Positions 1 to 8,492 of a stretch of 27,684 bases of DNA are shown here, piece after piece. The DNA comes from an uncultured Burkholderiaceae bacterium (GTDB lineage Bacteria > Pseudomonadota > Gammaproteobacteria > Burkholderiales > Burkholderiaceae). The number at the start of each line of letters is the position of its first letter. Positions within the stretch are counted from its first letter, which is position 1. A program made the translations under genes and the position numbers. The DNA lies in NCBI GenBank assembly GCA_937871985.1, contig CALMPB010000374.1:1-27684 (forward strand), given 5' to 3'. The notes below the pieces were generated by a model that had not been told where the DNA came from, made no database searches, and was given only the letters and a program-made list of their open reading frames with translations.

Positions 1-27
1 CGGCTTGTTGCCCCCCGAGGGGGACTT

Positions 28-58
28 CCCCTGCCTTGGGGCGGCCCGGCGGCAGGGG
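28..58. repeat. GC-rich hairpin downstream of the transporter gene
   Basis: The arms CCCCTGCC (28-35) and GGCAGGGG (51-58) are perfectly complementary. A second small CCCCC/GGGGG dyad lies just before them (about 11-23). No T-tract follows on either strand, so this is not a canonical intrinsic terminator. It lies past the stop codon of the minus-strand transporter. I recall similar GC-rich dyads recurring between genes in Burkholderiales; that is memory, not something shown here. The first 76 bases hold no gene that I can support. Confidence 0.4.
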
Positions 59-76
59 AGGAGGGTCTTCACGTTT

Positions 77-955
77 TCAATGGCTGAATTGCGGCTGGAG
101 CAGGATGAGGATGGCGGCGGCGGCCAGGGCGACGCCGGCGAGGTTGGGCCCGGAGGGCTTTTCCTTGAAGAAGGCCATGCCGGCCAGCGTGCCCAGCGCG
201 ATGACGCCGAGGTTCATGGCGGTGAAGACCAGGGCCGGATTGGCGGGGAAGCTCTGGTGCGCCCGGATGTAGAAATAGATATTGCTGAAATTCAGCAGGC
301 CCAGGATGAGGCCGGCGGCCAGGTTGCGCGGGCGCCAGGTGGTGCGTGTCGCGAACAGTCCCGCGAACATGACGAGGCCGGCCAGGCTGAAGGCAATGAG
401 CAGGCCGGCCGGGAAGGCCGTGCCGCTTTTCGCCAGTTGCTTGAACAGGATGTCGATGGCGCCGTAGCCGGCCCAGACCGCCAGGAGCAGCGCCACGCCG
501 GCGTTTGCGAGGATACCGCGACCGTGTTGCCGGGGTTCGCGGTCGCGTGGTTTGAACAGCAGGCAGCATAGCGCGGCCAGGGCCACGCCCACGCCGGCCA
601 GGGTGGTGGGAACAGGCGTTTCTCCGAACAGGAGGAAGGAGGCCATGAGCGGCAGGAACAGCGAAAGCCGCTGCGCCGCGTCGCTGAGCACGATGCCCGT
701 GTGCCGGATCGATGCCGCCATGGCCAGGAACACGGTCGGCAGCAGCAGGCCCAGCAAGGCCAAGGTGAGCCAGGCGCCAACGCCTTGCGGCAGCAACTGT
801 TGGGCGGAAGGCGGCAACATCAGCAGGCACAGCGCCGTGGCAACGAGATAATTGACGGCGATGGCCTGGCCGGCATGCAGTTCGTAGCGGCGAACCAGCT
901 TGAGCAGCACGGACACTGCCACGCTGCAGCCAATGCTGATGGCCAGGGTCAGCAT
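77..955 (-). CDS. DMT-superfamily (EamA-like) membrane transporter
   Basis: This is a 292-residue, almost entirely hydrophobic protein with about ten predicted membrane helices, the usual size and layout of a drug/metabolite transporter built from two EamA-type halves. The N-terminus begins directly with a helix (residues 1-16), and charged loops such as the one near residue 135 separate the halves. Features typical of the family are the FGETPVP segment after the fourth helix and the FFKEKPS segment before the last helix. The substrate cannot be deduced; the family exports or imports metabolites, amino acids or nucleosides across the inner membrane. The start at 955 has no good Shine-Dalgarno sequence, and no better ATG is visible upstream. 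It lies 118 bp downstream of bioB on the same strand and could be read through from it, but no functional link to biotin is evident. Confidence 0.85.
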   Translation of the reverse strand: MLTLAISIGCSVAVSVLLKLVRRYELHAGQAIAVNYLVATALCLLMLPPSAQQLLPQGVGAWLTLALLGLLLPTVFLAMAASIRHTGIVLSDAAQRLSLFLPLMASFLLFGETPVPTTLAGVGVALAALCCLLFKPRDREPRQHGRGILANAGVALLLAVWAGYGAIDILFKQLAKSGTAFPAGLLIAFSLAGLVMFAGLFATRTTWRPRNLAAGLILGLLNFSNIYFYIRAHQSFPANPALVFTAMNLGVIALGTLAGMAFFKEKPSGPNLAGVALAAAAILILLQPQFSH

Positions 956-1073
956 GCAAGCGTGGCGACGGGGACGGCTTCGGACGGAAAGCGGTGCGAA
1001 GCGCCAGGCCGGGAGCGCCGCACCCGGCTTTCAGTCGGCGTGCGGCCGGCCGATGAGATGGGCATGCGCCGCC

Positions 1074-2087
1074 TCAGGCGTGATAGTGCGTGGACCCGCC
1101 GGGTTCGCTGCTGGGATGCAGGCCGAGTTTTTCGAACAGGGCGCGATCGGCCATGTATTGCGGATTGCCGGTGGTAAGCAGCTTGTCGCCATAGAAAATG
1201 GAGCTGGCGCCGGCCATGAAGCACATGGCCTGCATGACGTCGCTCATGGCTTCGCGTCCGGCCGACAGGCGCACGACGGCCTTGGGCATGGTGATGCGGG
1301 CCACGGCGATGGTGCGCACGAATTCCAGAGGATCGATGTCGGGCGTGTCTTGCAGCGGCGTGCCTTCCACCTTGACCAGGTTGTTGACGGGCACCGAGTC
1401 GGGGTAGGGGTCGAGATTGGCCAGTTGGGCGATCAGCCCGGCGCGTTCGCGGCGCGATTCCCCCAGGCCGACGATGCCGCCGCAGCAAACATTGATGCCG
1501 GCGTTGCGTACCCGCTCCAGGGTGTCCAGCCTGTCCTGATAGGTGCGCGTGGTGATGATCTGGCCGTAGAACTCGGGCGAGGTGTCCAGGTTGTGGTTGT
1601 AGTAGTCCAGGCCGGCGTCTTTCAGTTGTTCCGCCTGTCCTTCCTTGAGCATGCCAAGGGTTACGCAGGTTTCCAGCCCCATGGCCTTGATGGCGCGCAC
1701 CATTTCGGCCACGGCCTCGATGTGGTGTTCCTTGGGCGAGCGCCAGGCCGCGCCCATGCAAAAGCGCTGCGCGCCGCCCGCCTTGGCTTCGCGGGCCGCT
1801 TTCAGCACTTCCTCCAGTTCCATCAGGCGTTCTTTTTCCACCCCGGTGTCGTAGCGCGAGGATTGCGGGCAATAGGAACAATCTTCCGGACAGCCGCCGG
1901 TCTTGATGGACAGCAGGCTGGAAAGCTGGACGGCATTGGCTTCGTGATGCTGGCGATGCACGGTTTGCGCCCGATACAGCAGATCCAGCATCGGCAATTC
2001 GTATAGTTCGAGAATGGCTTCCACCGGCCAGCGGGCCAGCGTTGCGGGTTTCTTGCGGCTGATTTCAAGGGCGATGGTTTCGGACAT
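1074..2087 (-). CDS. bioB: Biotin synthase (radical SAM)
   Basis: This is a 337-residue biotin synthase, which inserts sulfur into dethiobiotin in the last step of biotin synthesis, in the cytoplasm. The radical-SAM CxxxCxxC motif is at C66, C70 and C73 within [12 protein letters not shown] and binds the [4Fe-4S] cluster and S-adenosylmethionine. The ligands of the auxiliary [2Fe-2S] cluster are also present: C110 (QRFCMGAAW), C141 (ETCVTLG), C201 or C202 ([10 protein letters not shown]) and the arginine R273 in VVRLSAGRE. Length and motifs match the family over the full length, so the enzyme should be active. No other bio gene is in the window, so bioB is separate from bioA/D/F here. The Shine-Dalgarno sequence is weak. 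I saw no BirA-type operator in the upstream gap. Confidence 0.97.
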   Translation of the reverse strand: MSETIALEISRKKPATLARWPVEAILELYELPMLDLLYRAQTVHRQHHEANAVQLSSLLSIKTGGCPEDCSYCPQSSRYDTGVEKERLMELEEVLKAAREAKAGGAQRFCMGAAWRSPKEHHIEAVAEMVRAIKAMGLETCVTLGMLKEGQAEQLKDAGLDYYNHNLDTSPEFYGQIITTRTYQDRLDTLERVRNAGINVCCGGIVGLGESRRERAGLIAQLANLDPYPDSVPVNNLVKVEGTPLQDTPDIDPLEFVRTIAVARITMPKAVVRLSAGREAMSDVMQAMCFMAGASSIFYGDKLLTTGNPQYMADRALFEKLGLHPSSEPGGSTHYHA

Positions 2088-2408
2088 GGCAGTGGCTTTG
2101 AATGAGGATTGCGCAAATAGTAGGAGCTTGGAGCCGGCCGTGCAAATGGATTGATGCTGGCAATTTGGCTGAACTTCAGGGAAGATCGGTGTTTATTCTT
2201 TTAAAATCCAGCATTTCTTGGGATTGTTGCCGGTTGTGCGGTGGATTCCCGGGCGATGTGAACATGTATCAAAATGCAAAACCAGGGTGATGGATCAAAA
2301 AAGGACAGTTTTGATGCCGGCTTTGTATAACGGCTATGCGTCGGGCTTTTTGAGTTGGCCGTGTTTTTAGGGCTATGATCGAATCTTTATTTGTGGAGAA
2401 AGGCGGCA
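2088..2408. other. Intergenic region between bioB and the thioesterase gene
   Basis: This 321-bp gap separates two divergent genes and must carry both promoters. It is less GC-rich than its surroundings. The only clear structure is the ATCAAAA inverted repeat described separately. A 62-codon open frame (2102-2290) has no ribosome binding site and a composition unlike a protein, and I do not call it. No RNA gene or riboswitch is recognisable. Confidence 0.7.
2294..2315. promoter_or_regulatory. Inverted repeat ATCAAAA-N8-TTTTGAT, possible operator
   Basis: Perfect 7-bp arms (2294-2300 and 2309-2315) flank an 8-bp spacer about 95 bp before the thioesterase start. A third copy of the half-site ATCAAAA lies at 2268-2274. 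The position suits a regulator of the thioesterase gene or of bioB; the cognate protein is unknown. Confidence 0.35.
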
Positions 2409-2810
2409 ATGGAGCATTTCAAGCGGGACTTGACGATAGAGTGGGGTAATTGCGACGAAGCCGGCATCGTGTTTTATCCCAATTTTTTTCATTGGTTCGA
2501 CAGCACTTATCAAGGCTTGTTGCGCAGCAAGGGCCTGAGCCAGCGCAAAATCCGCGCCCAGTTCGGCACGGTCACGCCCTTGGTCGATTGCGGCGCCACG
2601 TTCCGTTCGCCTGTTACCTATGACGACGTCATTACCATTGCCGCGGAAATCGAGTGGGTCGAGCGCCGCATGCGCGTCAACTACACCGTGACTTGCGGCG
2701 AACGCCTGGTTGCCACCGGCTTCGAGTTGCGAGCGTGGGCGCAGGTGGTGGGCGAGGGGCGCCTGAAAGGCGCGTCCATTCCCGACGAATTCAAGGCTTT
2801 CTTCAACTAA
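2409..2810 (+). CDS. Acyl-CoA thioesterase, 4-hydroxybenzoyl-CoA thioesterase family
   Basis: This is a 133-residue hotdog-fold protein. The segment WGNCDEAGIVFYPNFFHWFD near the N-terminus closely matches the active-site region of Pseudomonas 4-hydroxybenzoyl-CoA thioesterase; D16 is the equivalent of its catalytic aspartate. The conserved SPVTYDDV stretch in the middle also fits. Such enzymes hydrolyse aromatic or short acyl-CoA esters in the cytoplasm. The start at ATG 2409 is preferred to a TTG 18 bases upstream because AAAGG lies about 5-6 bases before it. It is transcribed toward the hydroxycinnamate operon and converges with its last gene. A role in releasing hydroxybenzoate from its CoA ester is plausible, but members of this family with other substrates (Tol-Pal-associated YbgC, for example) look similar. 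The lack of tol genes nearby argues against YbgC. Confidence 0.88.
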   Translation: MEHFKRDLTIEWGNCDEAGIVFYPNFFHWFDSTYQGLLRSKGLSQRKIRAQFGTVTPLVDCGATFRSPVTYDDVITIAAEIEWVERRMRVNYTVTCGERLVATGFELRAWAQVVGEGRLKGASIPDEFKAFFN

Positions 2811-2912
2811 GCTGCCGCTATTGTGCAAGAGGCCGCGTCCGAGGCCATGACGGCGCGGGCGTCTTGCCGAGTCAAGAGACTGCTGGGCCGTGCTTGAAAG
2901 CGCGGGGGTTTC

Positions 2913-4661
2913 CTAAACGGTTTCGAAAGCCGCTTCCATGTGCAGCGGCTCCGCCTTTATGACCGCCATGAGATGGCGCGATTCGGGCAGCAGGTGCGAA
3001 TAATAAAAACGCGCCGTCGTCAGCTTCGCGGCGAACCAGGCATCGTCATGGGCTTTCGGCTGGGCCGCCGCGGCTGCCTTCGCCCATAGTAAGGCCAGCA
3101 CCACGTGCCCCATCAACCTCAGGTAGTGCGTGCTGACCGCCAGCGACAAGTCCGTGCCGTTTTGCTTGCGCTCGCCGAGCAGCGCCGTGGCGGCGTTCAG
3201 ATCTTGCAAAGCCGTGGCCAGCGGGTCGGAGAATTCCCGCATCCATGGGTCTGCGGGGCATGTGGACAGCCAGTTCTTGATCGTCGTATTCAGCAGTCCC
3301 AGCCGCCGGCCGTCGTCGGCCAGCACTTTGCGCTGCAGGAGATCTTGCGCCTGGATGCCGGTGGTGCCTTCGTAGATGGTGGTGATGCGGGCATCGCGCG
3401 CCAATTGCTCGATGCCGGTTTCCACGATGTAGCCGTGGCCGCCGTGGATCTGCAGGGCCAGGCTGATGGACTGCTGCGCGTTTTCGGTAATGAAGCCTTT
3501 GATCAATGGGGTCAGCAGGCTGATCAGGTCGGCCGTATCGTTGCGTGTTTGCGCATCGGGATGCCATTGCGCCACGTCCAGCAGCATTGCCGTCCAATGC
3601 GTGAAGGCGCGCGCGCCCTCCGTCCAGGCTTTCTGGACAAGCAGCATGCGCTGCACGTCGGGGTGCTGGATAATGGGGCAGGGCTGCTGGCCCGAGGGCG
3701 AGCGCCCCTGGCGCCGTTCCCGGGCGTATTCCAGCGAGTTCTGCAACGCGAGCTCGCTCAGCCCCAATGCCTGCAGCCCCGAGAGCAGCCGGGCTTCGTT
3801 CATCATGGGGAACATGGCGCGCAACCCCTGGTGGGGTTCGCCGACCAGCCAGCCCCGGGCCTGCTCGAAACGCATCGTGCAGGTAGCGCTGCCGTGCAAA
3901 CCCATCTTGTGTTCGATGCCGTCGCACACGACCTGGTTCGGCGTGCCGTCCTCCAGCACCTTGGGCACCAGGAACAGGCTCAGCCCGCGCGAACCGGCCG
4001 GGGCATCGGGCAGGCGAGCCAGCACCAGGTGCATGATGTTTGGCGTGAGGTCTTGCTCGGCGCCGCTGGCGAAGATTTTGGCGCCGGTGACCAGGTAGGC
4101 GCCGTCCTCGGTCTCCACCGCCTTGGTCGTCAGCAGCCCGATGTCCGACCCCGCCTGGGGCTCGGTCATGCACATGGATGCAATGACCTGCCCGCTGGCC
4201 AGGCGGGGCAGCCATTGCCGGCGCAGGGTCTGGCTGGCCGAATGGCGCAGGCACGATGCCGCGCAGTGATTCACCGCCGCATACATGGCGAAGGCGTGGC
4301 TGCAGGTGGAAAGCATTTCGCCCACCAGGCTGAAGACCAGGCGGGGCAGGGCCTGCCCGCCGTCGTCTATGTCGGCGCACATGGAGGGCCAGCCCAGTTC
4401 GCGAAATTCGCCGTAGGCCTGGGCGAAACCGGGCGGCGTCGTTACCGCACCGTTATGCCATTGGCAGCCTATCTGGTCGGCGCCGGCGTTCAGCGGCAGG
4501 ATTTCCTCGGCGGCGAACCTGCCGGCTTCGGCGGCGATCTGGCCGATGGTTTCGGCATCGATGCCGGCGTGGCAGGGCAAGGCGTTCAGCATGCCCTGCG
4601 CGTCGAACATCTCGTGCAGGATGAACTCCAGATCCCGCAAGGGAGGGCGGTACTGCAGCAT
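2913..4661 (-). CDS. Acyl-CoA dehydrogenase, DmdC-type with extended C-terminus
   Basis: This is a 582-residue FAD-dependent acyl-CoA dehydrogenase, longer than the usual ~380 residues. The N-terminus YRPPLRDLEFILHE and the extra C-terminal domain (about 450-582) mark the group that includes 3-methylmercaptopropionyl-CoA dehydrogenase DmdC. Family motifs are CMTEPQAGSD (164-173), GGHGYI (407-412) and IYEGTTGIQ (429-437), with E431 in the position of the catalytic base. It would introduce a 2,3-double bond into an acyl-CoA. It is the last gene of the hydroxycinnamate operon, starting 3 bp after the dehydrogenase stop codon and without a clear Shine-Dalgarno sequence, which suggests translational coupling. 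In this setting the likely substrate is a saturated aryl-propionyl-CoA (for example dihydrocoumaroyl- or dihydroferuloyl-CoA), as proposed for HcaD in Acinetobacter. That is inference. Confidence 0.92.
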   Translation of the reverse strand: MLQYRPPLRDLEFILHEMFDAQGMLNALPCHAGIDAETIGQIAAEAGRFAAEEILPLNAGADQIGCQWHNGAVTTPPGFAQAYGEFRELGWPSMCADIDDGGQALPRLVFSLVGEMLSTCSHAFAMYAAVNHCAASCLRHSASQTLRRQWLPRLASGQVIASMCMTEPQAGSDIGLLTTKAVETEDGAYLVTGAKIFASGAEQDLTPNIMHLVLARLPDAPAGSRGLSLFLVPKVLEDGTPNQVVCDGIEHKMGLHGSATCTMRFEQARGWLVGEPHQGLRAMFPMMNEARLLSGLQALGLSELALQNSLEYARERRQGRSPSGQQPCPIIQHPDVQRMLLVQKAWTEGARAFTHWTAMLLDVAQWHPDAQTRNDTADLISLLTPLIKGFITENAQQSISLALQIHGGHGYIVETGIEQLARDARITTIYEGTTGIQAQDLLQRKVLADDGRRLGLLNTTIKNWLSTCPADPWMREFSDPLATALQDLNAATALLGERKQNGTDLSLAVSTHYLRLMGHVVLALLWAKAAAAAQPKAHDDAWFAAKLTTARFYYSHLLPESRHLMAVIKAEPLHMEAAFETV

Positions 4662-4664
4662 GGA

Positions 4665-5423
4665 TCAGCGGGGAGCCAGGCGCACGGCGCCATCCAGGCG
4701 GATGACCTCGCCGTTGAGGTAGGGGTTGGTGGCGATGTGCCCGACCAGGTCGGCGAATTCTTCCGGCTTGCCCAGGCGCTGGGGGAAGGGAATGGAGGTG
4801 GCCAGCGATTCCTGCACCTCGGGCGAGGCCGTGTAGAGCAGGGGCGTCAGGAAAATGCCCGGGGCGATGGCCATGACGCGCACGCCGAATTGCGAGAATT
4901 CGCGCGCCAGCTGGATGGTCAGCGAAGCCAGCGCGCCTTTGGCGGCCGAGTACGAAGCCTGCCCGATCTGGCCTTCATAGGCGGCGACCGAGGTGGTGAA
5001 CAGGACGAGGCCTCGCTCTTCGCCCAGCGGATCGGCGGCGATCATTTCGGCGGCGGCCAGGCGCGTCATGTTGAAGCTGCCGAACAGGTTCAGGTTGACG
5101 ACCTTGGTGAAGTCCTCGAGCGGCATCGGGCCGTTCTTGCCGACCACGCGCTTGCCGACCGCGCCGCCGGCGCAGTTGACCAGGATGCGCGCGACACCGT
5201 GCGCTTCGCGGGCCTTGGCGATGGCGTTCTCGGCGCTGGCCGGATCGGTAACGTCGCAGTGGACGGCGATGCCGCCGATGCGCTGCGCCACGGCGGCGGC
5301 TTTTTCGTCCTGGATGTCCAGGACGGCGACTTTCGCGCCCTGCGCGGCCAGATGCACGGCCGTGGCTTCACCCAGCCCGGACGCGCCGCCCGTGACCAGC
5401 ACTGCGGTATTTTTCAGTTCCAT
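4665..5423 (-). CDS. Short-chain 3-hydroxyacyl-CoA dehydrogenase (CouN-like role)
   Basis: This 252-residue classical short-chain dehydrogenase resembles type II 3-hydroxyacyl-CoA dehydrogenase (the HSD17B10 group). The NAD-binding motif TGGASGLG spans residues 11-18, and D36 at the end of beta-strand 2 predicts NAD rather than NADP. The catalytic residues are S145, Y158 and K162 (YSAAK). The protein is expected to oxidise the 3-hydroxy-3-arylpropionyl-CoA made by the neighbouring hydratase to the beta-ketoacyl-CoA that the amidohydrolase cleaves, the step assigned to CouN in Rhodococcus jostii RHA1. It sits between the amidohydrolase (98-bp gap) and the acyl-CoA dehydrogenase (3-bp gap). A weak GGTGA precedes the ATG. 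The biochemical class is clear; the exact substrate is inferred from context. Confidence 0.9.
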   Translation of the reverse strand: MELKNTAVLVTGGASGLGEATAVHLAAQGAKVAVLDIQDEKAAAVAQRIGGIAVHCDVTDPASAENAIAKAREAHGVARILVNCAGGAVGKRVVGKNGPMPLEDFTKVVNLNLFGSFNMTRLAAAEMIAADPLGEERGLVLFTTSVAAYEGQIGQASYSAAKGALASLTIQLAREFSQFGVRVMAIAPGIFLTPLLYTASPEVQESLATSIPFPQRLGKPEEFADLVGHIATNPYLNGEVIRLDGAVRLAPR

Positions 5424-5480
5424 TCAATTCACCATTGATTCAGGTTGATTAGCAAATAACAAGTGCGCAGCTCGTGCTTC

Positions 5481-5504
5481 GGAGCGCGCGGTCGATGGCG
5501 CTCC
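5481..5504. other. Stem-loop in the gap between amidohydrolase and dehydrogenase genes
   Basis: GGAGCGC (5481-5487) pairs perfectly with GCGCTCC (5498-5504) around a 10-base loop, 17 bp beyond the amidohydrolase stop codon. No T-tract follows on the transcribed strand, so an RNA-processing or stabilising element is more likely than a terminator. Confidence 0.35.
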
Positions 5505-5521
5505 GGGCCGCGCTTCGAGGC

Positions 5522-6451
5522 TTAGCAGCAGTCGCCCTGGGCGGGCGGCGCCAGGCGCACATAGCGCCCGAATACGGGGTCTTTGTCCAGGCCCAGCAGG
5601 CGCACCGCGTTGTCGCGCAGGATCAGCGGCTTGACTTCGGGCCGGATGTCTATTTTCTCGAAGTCCGCCAGCCAGCGATCGGGCGTGATGACGGGGAAGT
5701 CCGAACCGAACAGCATTTTGTCCTTGAGGATGGAGTTGGCGTACTGGATGAGCAGCGGCGAAAAGTATTTGGGCGACCAGCCCGACAGGTCGATATACAC
5801 CTGGGGCTTGTGGGTGGCTACGGCCAGGGCGTTTTCCTGCCAGGGGAAGGACGGGTGGGCGATGACGATGGGCATGTCGGGAAAGTCGACGGCCACGTCG
5901 TCCAGGAACATGGGGTCGGAGTACTTCAGGCGGATTCCGCCGCCGCCGCGCATCTTGGCGCCGACCCCGGTCTGGCCGCTATGGAAAATGGCGGGCAGCC
6001 CGGCTTCGGCAATGACCTCGTACAGGTCGTAGGCGGCGCGCTCGTTGGGGTAGAACTCTTGCGCCGAAGGGTGGAACTTGAAGCCGCGCACGCCATAGTC
6101 CTTGATGAGGCGGCGCGCTTCGCGCACGCCCATCTTGCCGCGCAAAGGGTCGATGCTGGCGAAGGGAATCAGGACGTCCTGGTGCTGCGCGGCTTCTTCG
6201 GCGACTTCTTCGTTGGTGATGCGCACCTGGCCGTTGGCTCTTTCGGTGTCCACCGTGAAAATCACGGCCATCATGTTGCGCTCGCGGTAGTAGGTGGCGG
6301 TTTCGGCGATGGTGGGCCGGGGCATTTTTTCCTTGAAGTAGGCCGCCATGGCCGCGTCGAAAGCAATGGCGACTTCGTCCGGCGCGTTGCGCGTGGAAAC
6401 CGTTGCATGAGTGTGGATGTCGATGGCGACAACCTTGTTCAAACCCGTCAT
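5522..6451 (-). CDS. couO: Amidohydrolase, 4-hydroxyphenyl-beta-ketoacyl-CoA hydrolase (CouO-like)
   Basis: This is a 309-residue member of the amidohydrolase (ACMSD-like) superfamily. Metal-site residues are visible: H13 and H15 (DIHTH), H127 (KFHPS), H157 (FHSG), H199 (IAHPS) and D251 (FGSDFP). In Rhodococcus jostii RHA1, CouO cleaves the C-C bond of 4-hydroxyphenyl-beta-ketoacyl-CoA and replaces thiolase plus thioesterase; its metal ligand D257 probably corresponds to D251 here. The neighbouring CoA ligase, hydratase and dehydrogenase make the same assignment likely. The start at 6451 is chosen because AGAAGGA lies a few bases upstream; a longer frame reaches 6481 without such a signal. 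The C-terminus ends in CC, which is unremarkable. Orthology to couO is judged by motif, length and context, not by alignment. Confidence 0.8.
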   Translation of the reverse strand: MTGLNKVVAIDIHTHATVSTRNAPDEVAIAFDAAMAAYFKEKMPRPTIAETATYYRERNMMAVIFTVDTERANGQVRITNEEVAEEAAQHQDVLIPFASIDPLRGKMGVREARRLIKDYGVRGFKFHPSAQEFYPNERAAYDLYEVIAEAGLPAIFHSGQTGVGAKMRGGGGIRLKYSDPMFLDDVAVDFPDMPIVIAHPSFPWQENALAVATHKPQVYIDLSGWSPKYFSPLLIQYANSILKDKMLFGSDFPVITPDRWLADFEKIDIRPEVKPLILRDNAVRLLGLDKDPVFGRYVRLAPPAQGDCC

Positions 6452-6559
6452 GATTTTCCTTCTTGCCAGGAAGCGGCCCACGAAGGTCGTGGCCAGCCCC
6501 GCTCGGCTTGCTGTGGTTGCGTTGAATTAAAGCGTAAGTACCAAGTCGATTTTACGTGC

Positions 6560-8440
6560 TTATGCGACCCTGGCCGGGATGTTCGCATGGAGCACGGCGG
6601 CGTCGGGTTGCGCGGCGTAAAGCCGTTCCACCAATTGCGCGCGGGTCTTGAGCATGGTGCGCTGGTTGATGGAGCCCTTGTCCGTCATTTCGCCCAGTTC
6701 CATCAGCGGAGGTTCCGAAAGCACCATGGCGCGCACGATGCGGTGCGAGCTGCCGGTGGCTTTGGCGGCCAGGCGATCCATCAGGGCCTGGGCCCAGGCG
6801 CGCACGGCCGGATCGCGGGCGATGTCGGCCAGGCCGGCATTGTCGGGCAGCGTGGTCGACAGTTCGGCTGCGGCCGGCAGCAGCACCATGAGCATGCCCA
6901 GGTCTTCGCGGTCATGGCCGGTAATGACCACGTCGTGGATGTAGGGGGCGCCCGCGGCGATGACTTCGAGGCGCAGCGCGCCCACATTGACCCAGGTTCC
7001 GCTGATGAGCTTGAAGTCTTCGGCGATGCGTCCATCGAATCGCAGTCCGCGTTCGGGCGCGCTTTCGTCGACGAAGCGGGCGGCATCGCCGCTGCGGAAA
7101 TAACCCTCGTCGTCGAACGCGTCGCGGGTAAGCTCGGGCTGGCGCCAGTAGCCGGGCGTAATGTTGGGCCCGCGGTAGCGCACCTCGAGCTTGTCTCCGT
7201 TGGGCACCAGCTTTACCTCGACGCCGGGCGCGGGAATGCCGATGACGCCCGCCTGCCAGTCGGGGATGTGGGCGGAGATGGCGAAGGGGGCGGTTTCGGT
7301 CATGCCCAGGCCCATGGTCATGGGAATGCGGGCGCCGCAGGCGGCGATGGCCAGCTCGTCGATGGCTTGCTTGAGCGGGCCGGGCAGCGCCGCGCCGCAG
7401 GGAAAGATAAGGCGCAGGCGGCTGAAGAAGCAGTCGCGCAGGACGGTGTCGCGCTTCATTTCCTGCACCAGCGTTTCCAGGCCCTTGGGCACCGAATAGT
7501 AGATGGTGGAGGGCACTTCGCGCAGGTTCCGGATGGTCTCGGCCATTCCGTCGGGCGTGGGCTTGCCCCTGTCGATGTACAGGGTTCCGCCGTTGTACAG
7601 AATGACGCCGAAGTTGTTGTTGCCGGCGGCCGTATGGTGCCAGGGCATCCAGTCGACCAGGACCGGCGGTTCTTCGGCCAGGAAGGGATAGCACTGCAAA
7701 TACATCTGCTGGTTGCACATCATCATGCCGTGTGTGTTGACCACAGCTTTGGGCAGTTTGGTGGAGCCGGATGTGAACAGGAATTTGGCGATGGTGTCGT
7801 TGCCGACGGCTTCGTGCGCGGCCTCGACCTGCGCGGTGGGCTGGGTGTTGAGCAGTTCCTGGTACGGCGTGCTGCGTCGGCCCGGAATGCCGCCTTCGAC
7901 GAAAATCAGCTCGACGTCGTCGGGTACGGCGATCTGGATGGCGCGGGCGTAGCGTTCGGCATCGAAGGCGAACACCACACCCGGGGTAAGGAGTTCGACA
8001 GCGTGGCTGACGCGTTCCGCGGATTGCGACAGCAGCGAGTAGGCCGGCGAGATGGGCGCATACGGTATGCCGACATGCATGGCGGCAAGCGCCATCAGCG
8101 CATGCTCGATGCTGTTTTCCGACAGCACCATGAGCGGCCGTTCCACGCCAAGTCCTCGGTCCAGCAGCGCCTGCCCCAGGTACTGAATGGCTTCCAGCGC
8201 CTGGCTGTAGCTGAGGAATTGCCACTCGCCGTTTTCGCCGCGCTCGGCGATCAGCGGTGCGTCGGGCTTTTCCTTGGCCCAGCGGATCAGCGGATCGGTG
8301 TAGCGGGAAGGGCTGGGGCCCAGCTTGTCCGTCGAGCGCAGGATCAACGCGCCGTCCTCCCGCCTCTCGGCGGTGCCCTCGTAGGGGCCGAGGGCGATGG
8401 ATCGGAATTTGGCGCTGCCGGCTGTGGTTGCTGTCGTCAT
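6560..8440 (-). CDS. fcs: Feruloyl-CoA / p-coumaroyl-CoA synthetase
   Basis: This is a 626-residue acyl-adenylate-forming ligase of the feruloyl-CoA synthase type. It activates hydroxycinnamates to CoA thioesters with ATP in the cytoplasm. Motifs in order are the P-loop-like TSGSTKLPKAV (223-233, a variant typical of this group), GLGMTETAP (377-385), YFRSGD (447-452) and the hinge region FDGRIAEDFKLISG (468-481). Near the C-terminus DKGSIN provides the usual lysine region. The long N-terminal lead and length above 600 residues fit bacterial Fcs better than plant 4CL (~550) or short fatty-acid ligases. It lies 52 bp after the hydratase and 108 bp before the amidohydrolase in one transcription direction. 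No vanillin dehydrogenase gene is present, which favours a beta-oxidative rather than a retro-aldol fate for the CoA ester. Confidence 0.92.
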   Translation of the reverse strand: MTTATTAGSAKFRSIALGPYEGTAERREDGALILRSTDKLGPSPSRYTDPLIRWAKEKPDAPLIAERGENGEWQFLSYSQALEAIQYLGQALLDRGLGVERPLMVLSENSIEHALMALAAMHVGIPYAPISPAYSLLSQSAERVSHAVELLTPGVVFAFDAERYARAIQIAVPDDVELIFVEGGIPGRRSTPYQELLNTQPTAQVEAAHEAVGNDTIAKFLFTSGSTKLPKAVVNTHGMMMCNQQMYLQCYPFLAEEPPVLVDWMPWHHTAAGNNNFGVILYNGGTLYIDRGKPTPDGMAETIRNLREVPSTIYYSVPKGLETLVQEMKRDTVLRDCFFSRLRLIFPCGAALPGPLKQAIDELAIAACGARIPMTMGLGMTETAPFAISAHIPDWQAGVIGIPAPGVEVKLVPNGDKLEVRYRGPNITPGYWRQPELTRDAFDDEGYFRSGDAARFVDESAPERGLRFDGRIAEDFKLISGTWVNVGALRLEVIAAGAPYIHDVVITGHDREDLGMLMVLLPAAAELSTTLPDNAGLADIARDPAVRAWAQALMDRLAAKATGSSHRIVRAMVLSEPPLMELGEMTDKGSINQRTMLKTRAQLVERLYAAQPDAAVLHANIPARVA

Positions 8441-8492
8441 GGTTGTCTCGGGGATACTGTTGCCGCTGTGGTTTTATGGTGTGCGGTGATGT

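Noticed and set aside
1000..1060. GC-rich dyads (GCCGGG/CCCGGC) between bioB and the transporter gene, considered as a terminator
   Set aside because: No T-tract follows in the direction of transcription, and such short GC dyads are frequent in this sequence.
2102..2290. A 62-codon open frame between bioB and the thioesterase
   Set aside because: No Shine-Dalgarno sequence, no recognisable features, and it occupies the expected promoter region.
3105..5438. A 777-codon open frame on the plus strand, opposite the acyl-CoA dehydrogenase and SDR genes
   Set aside because: Shadow of two confident genes; no recognisable domain and no ribosome binding site.
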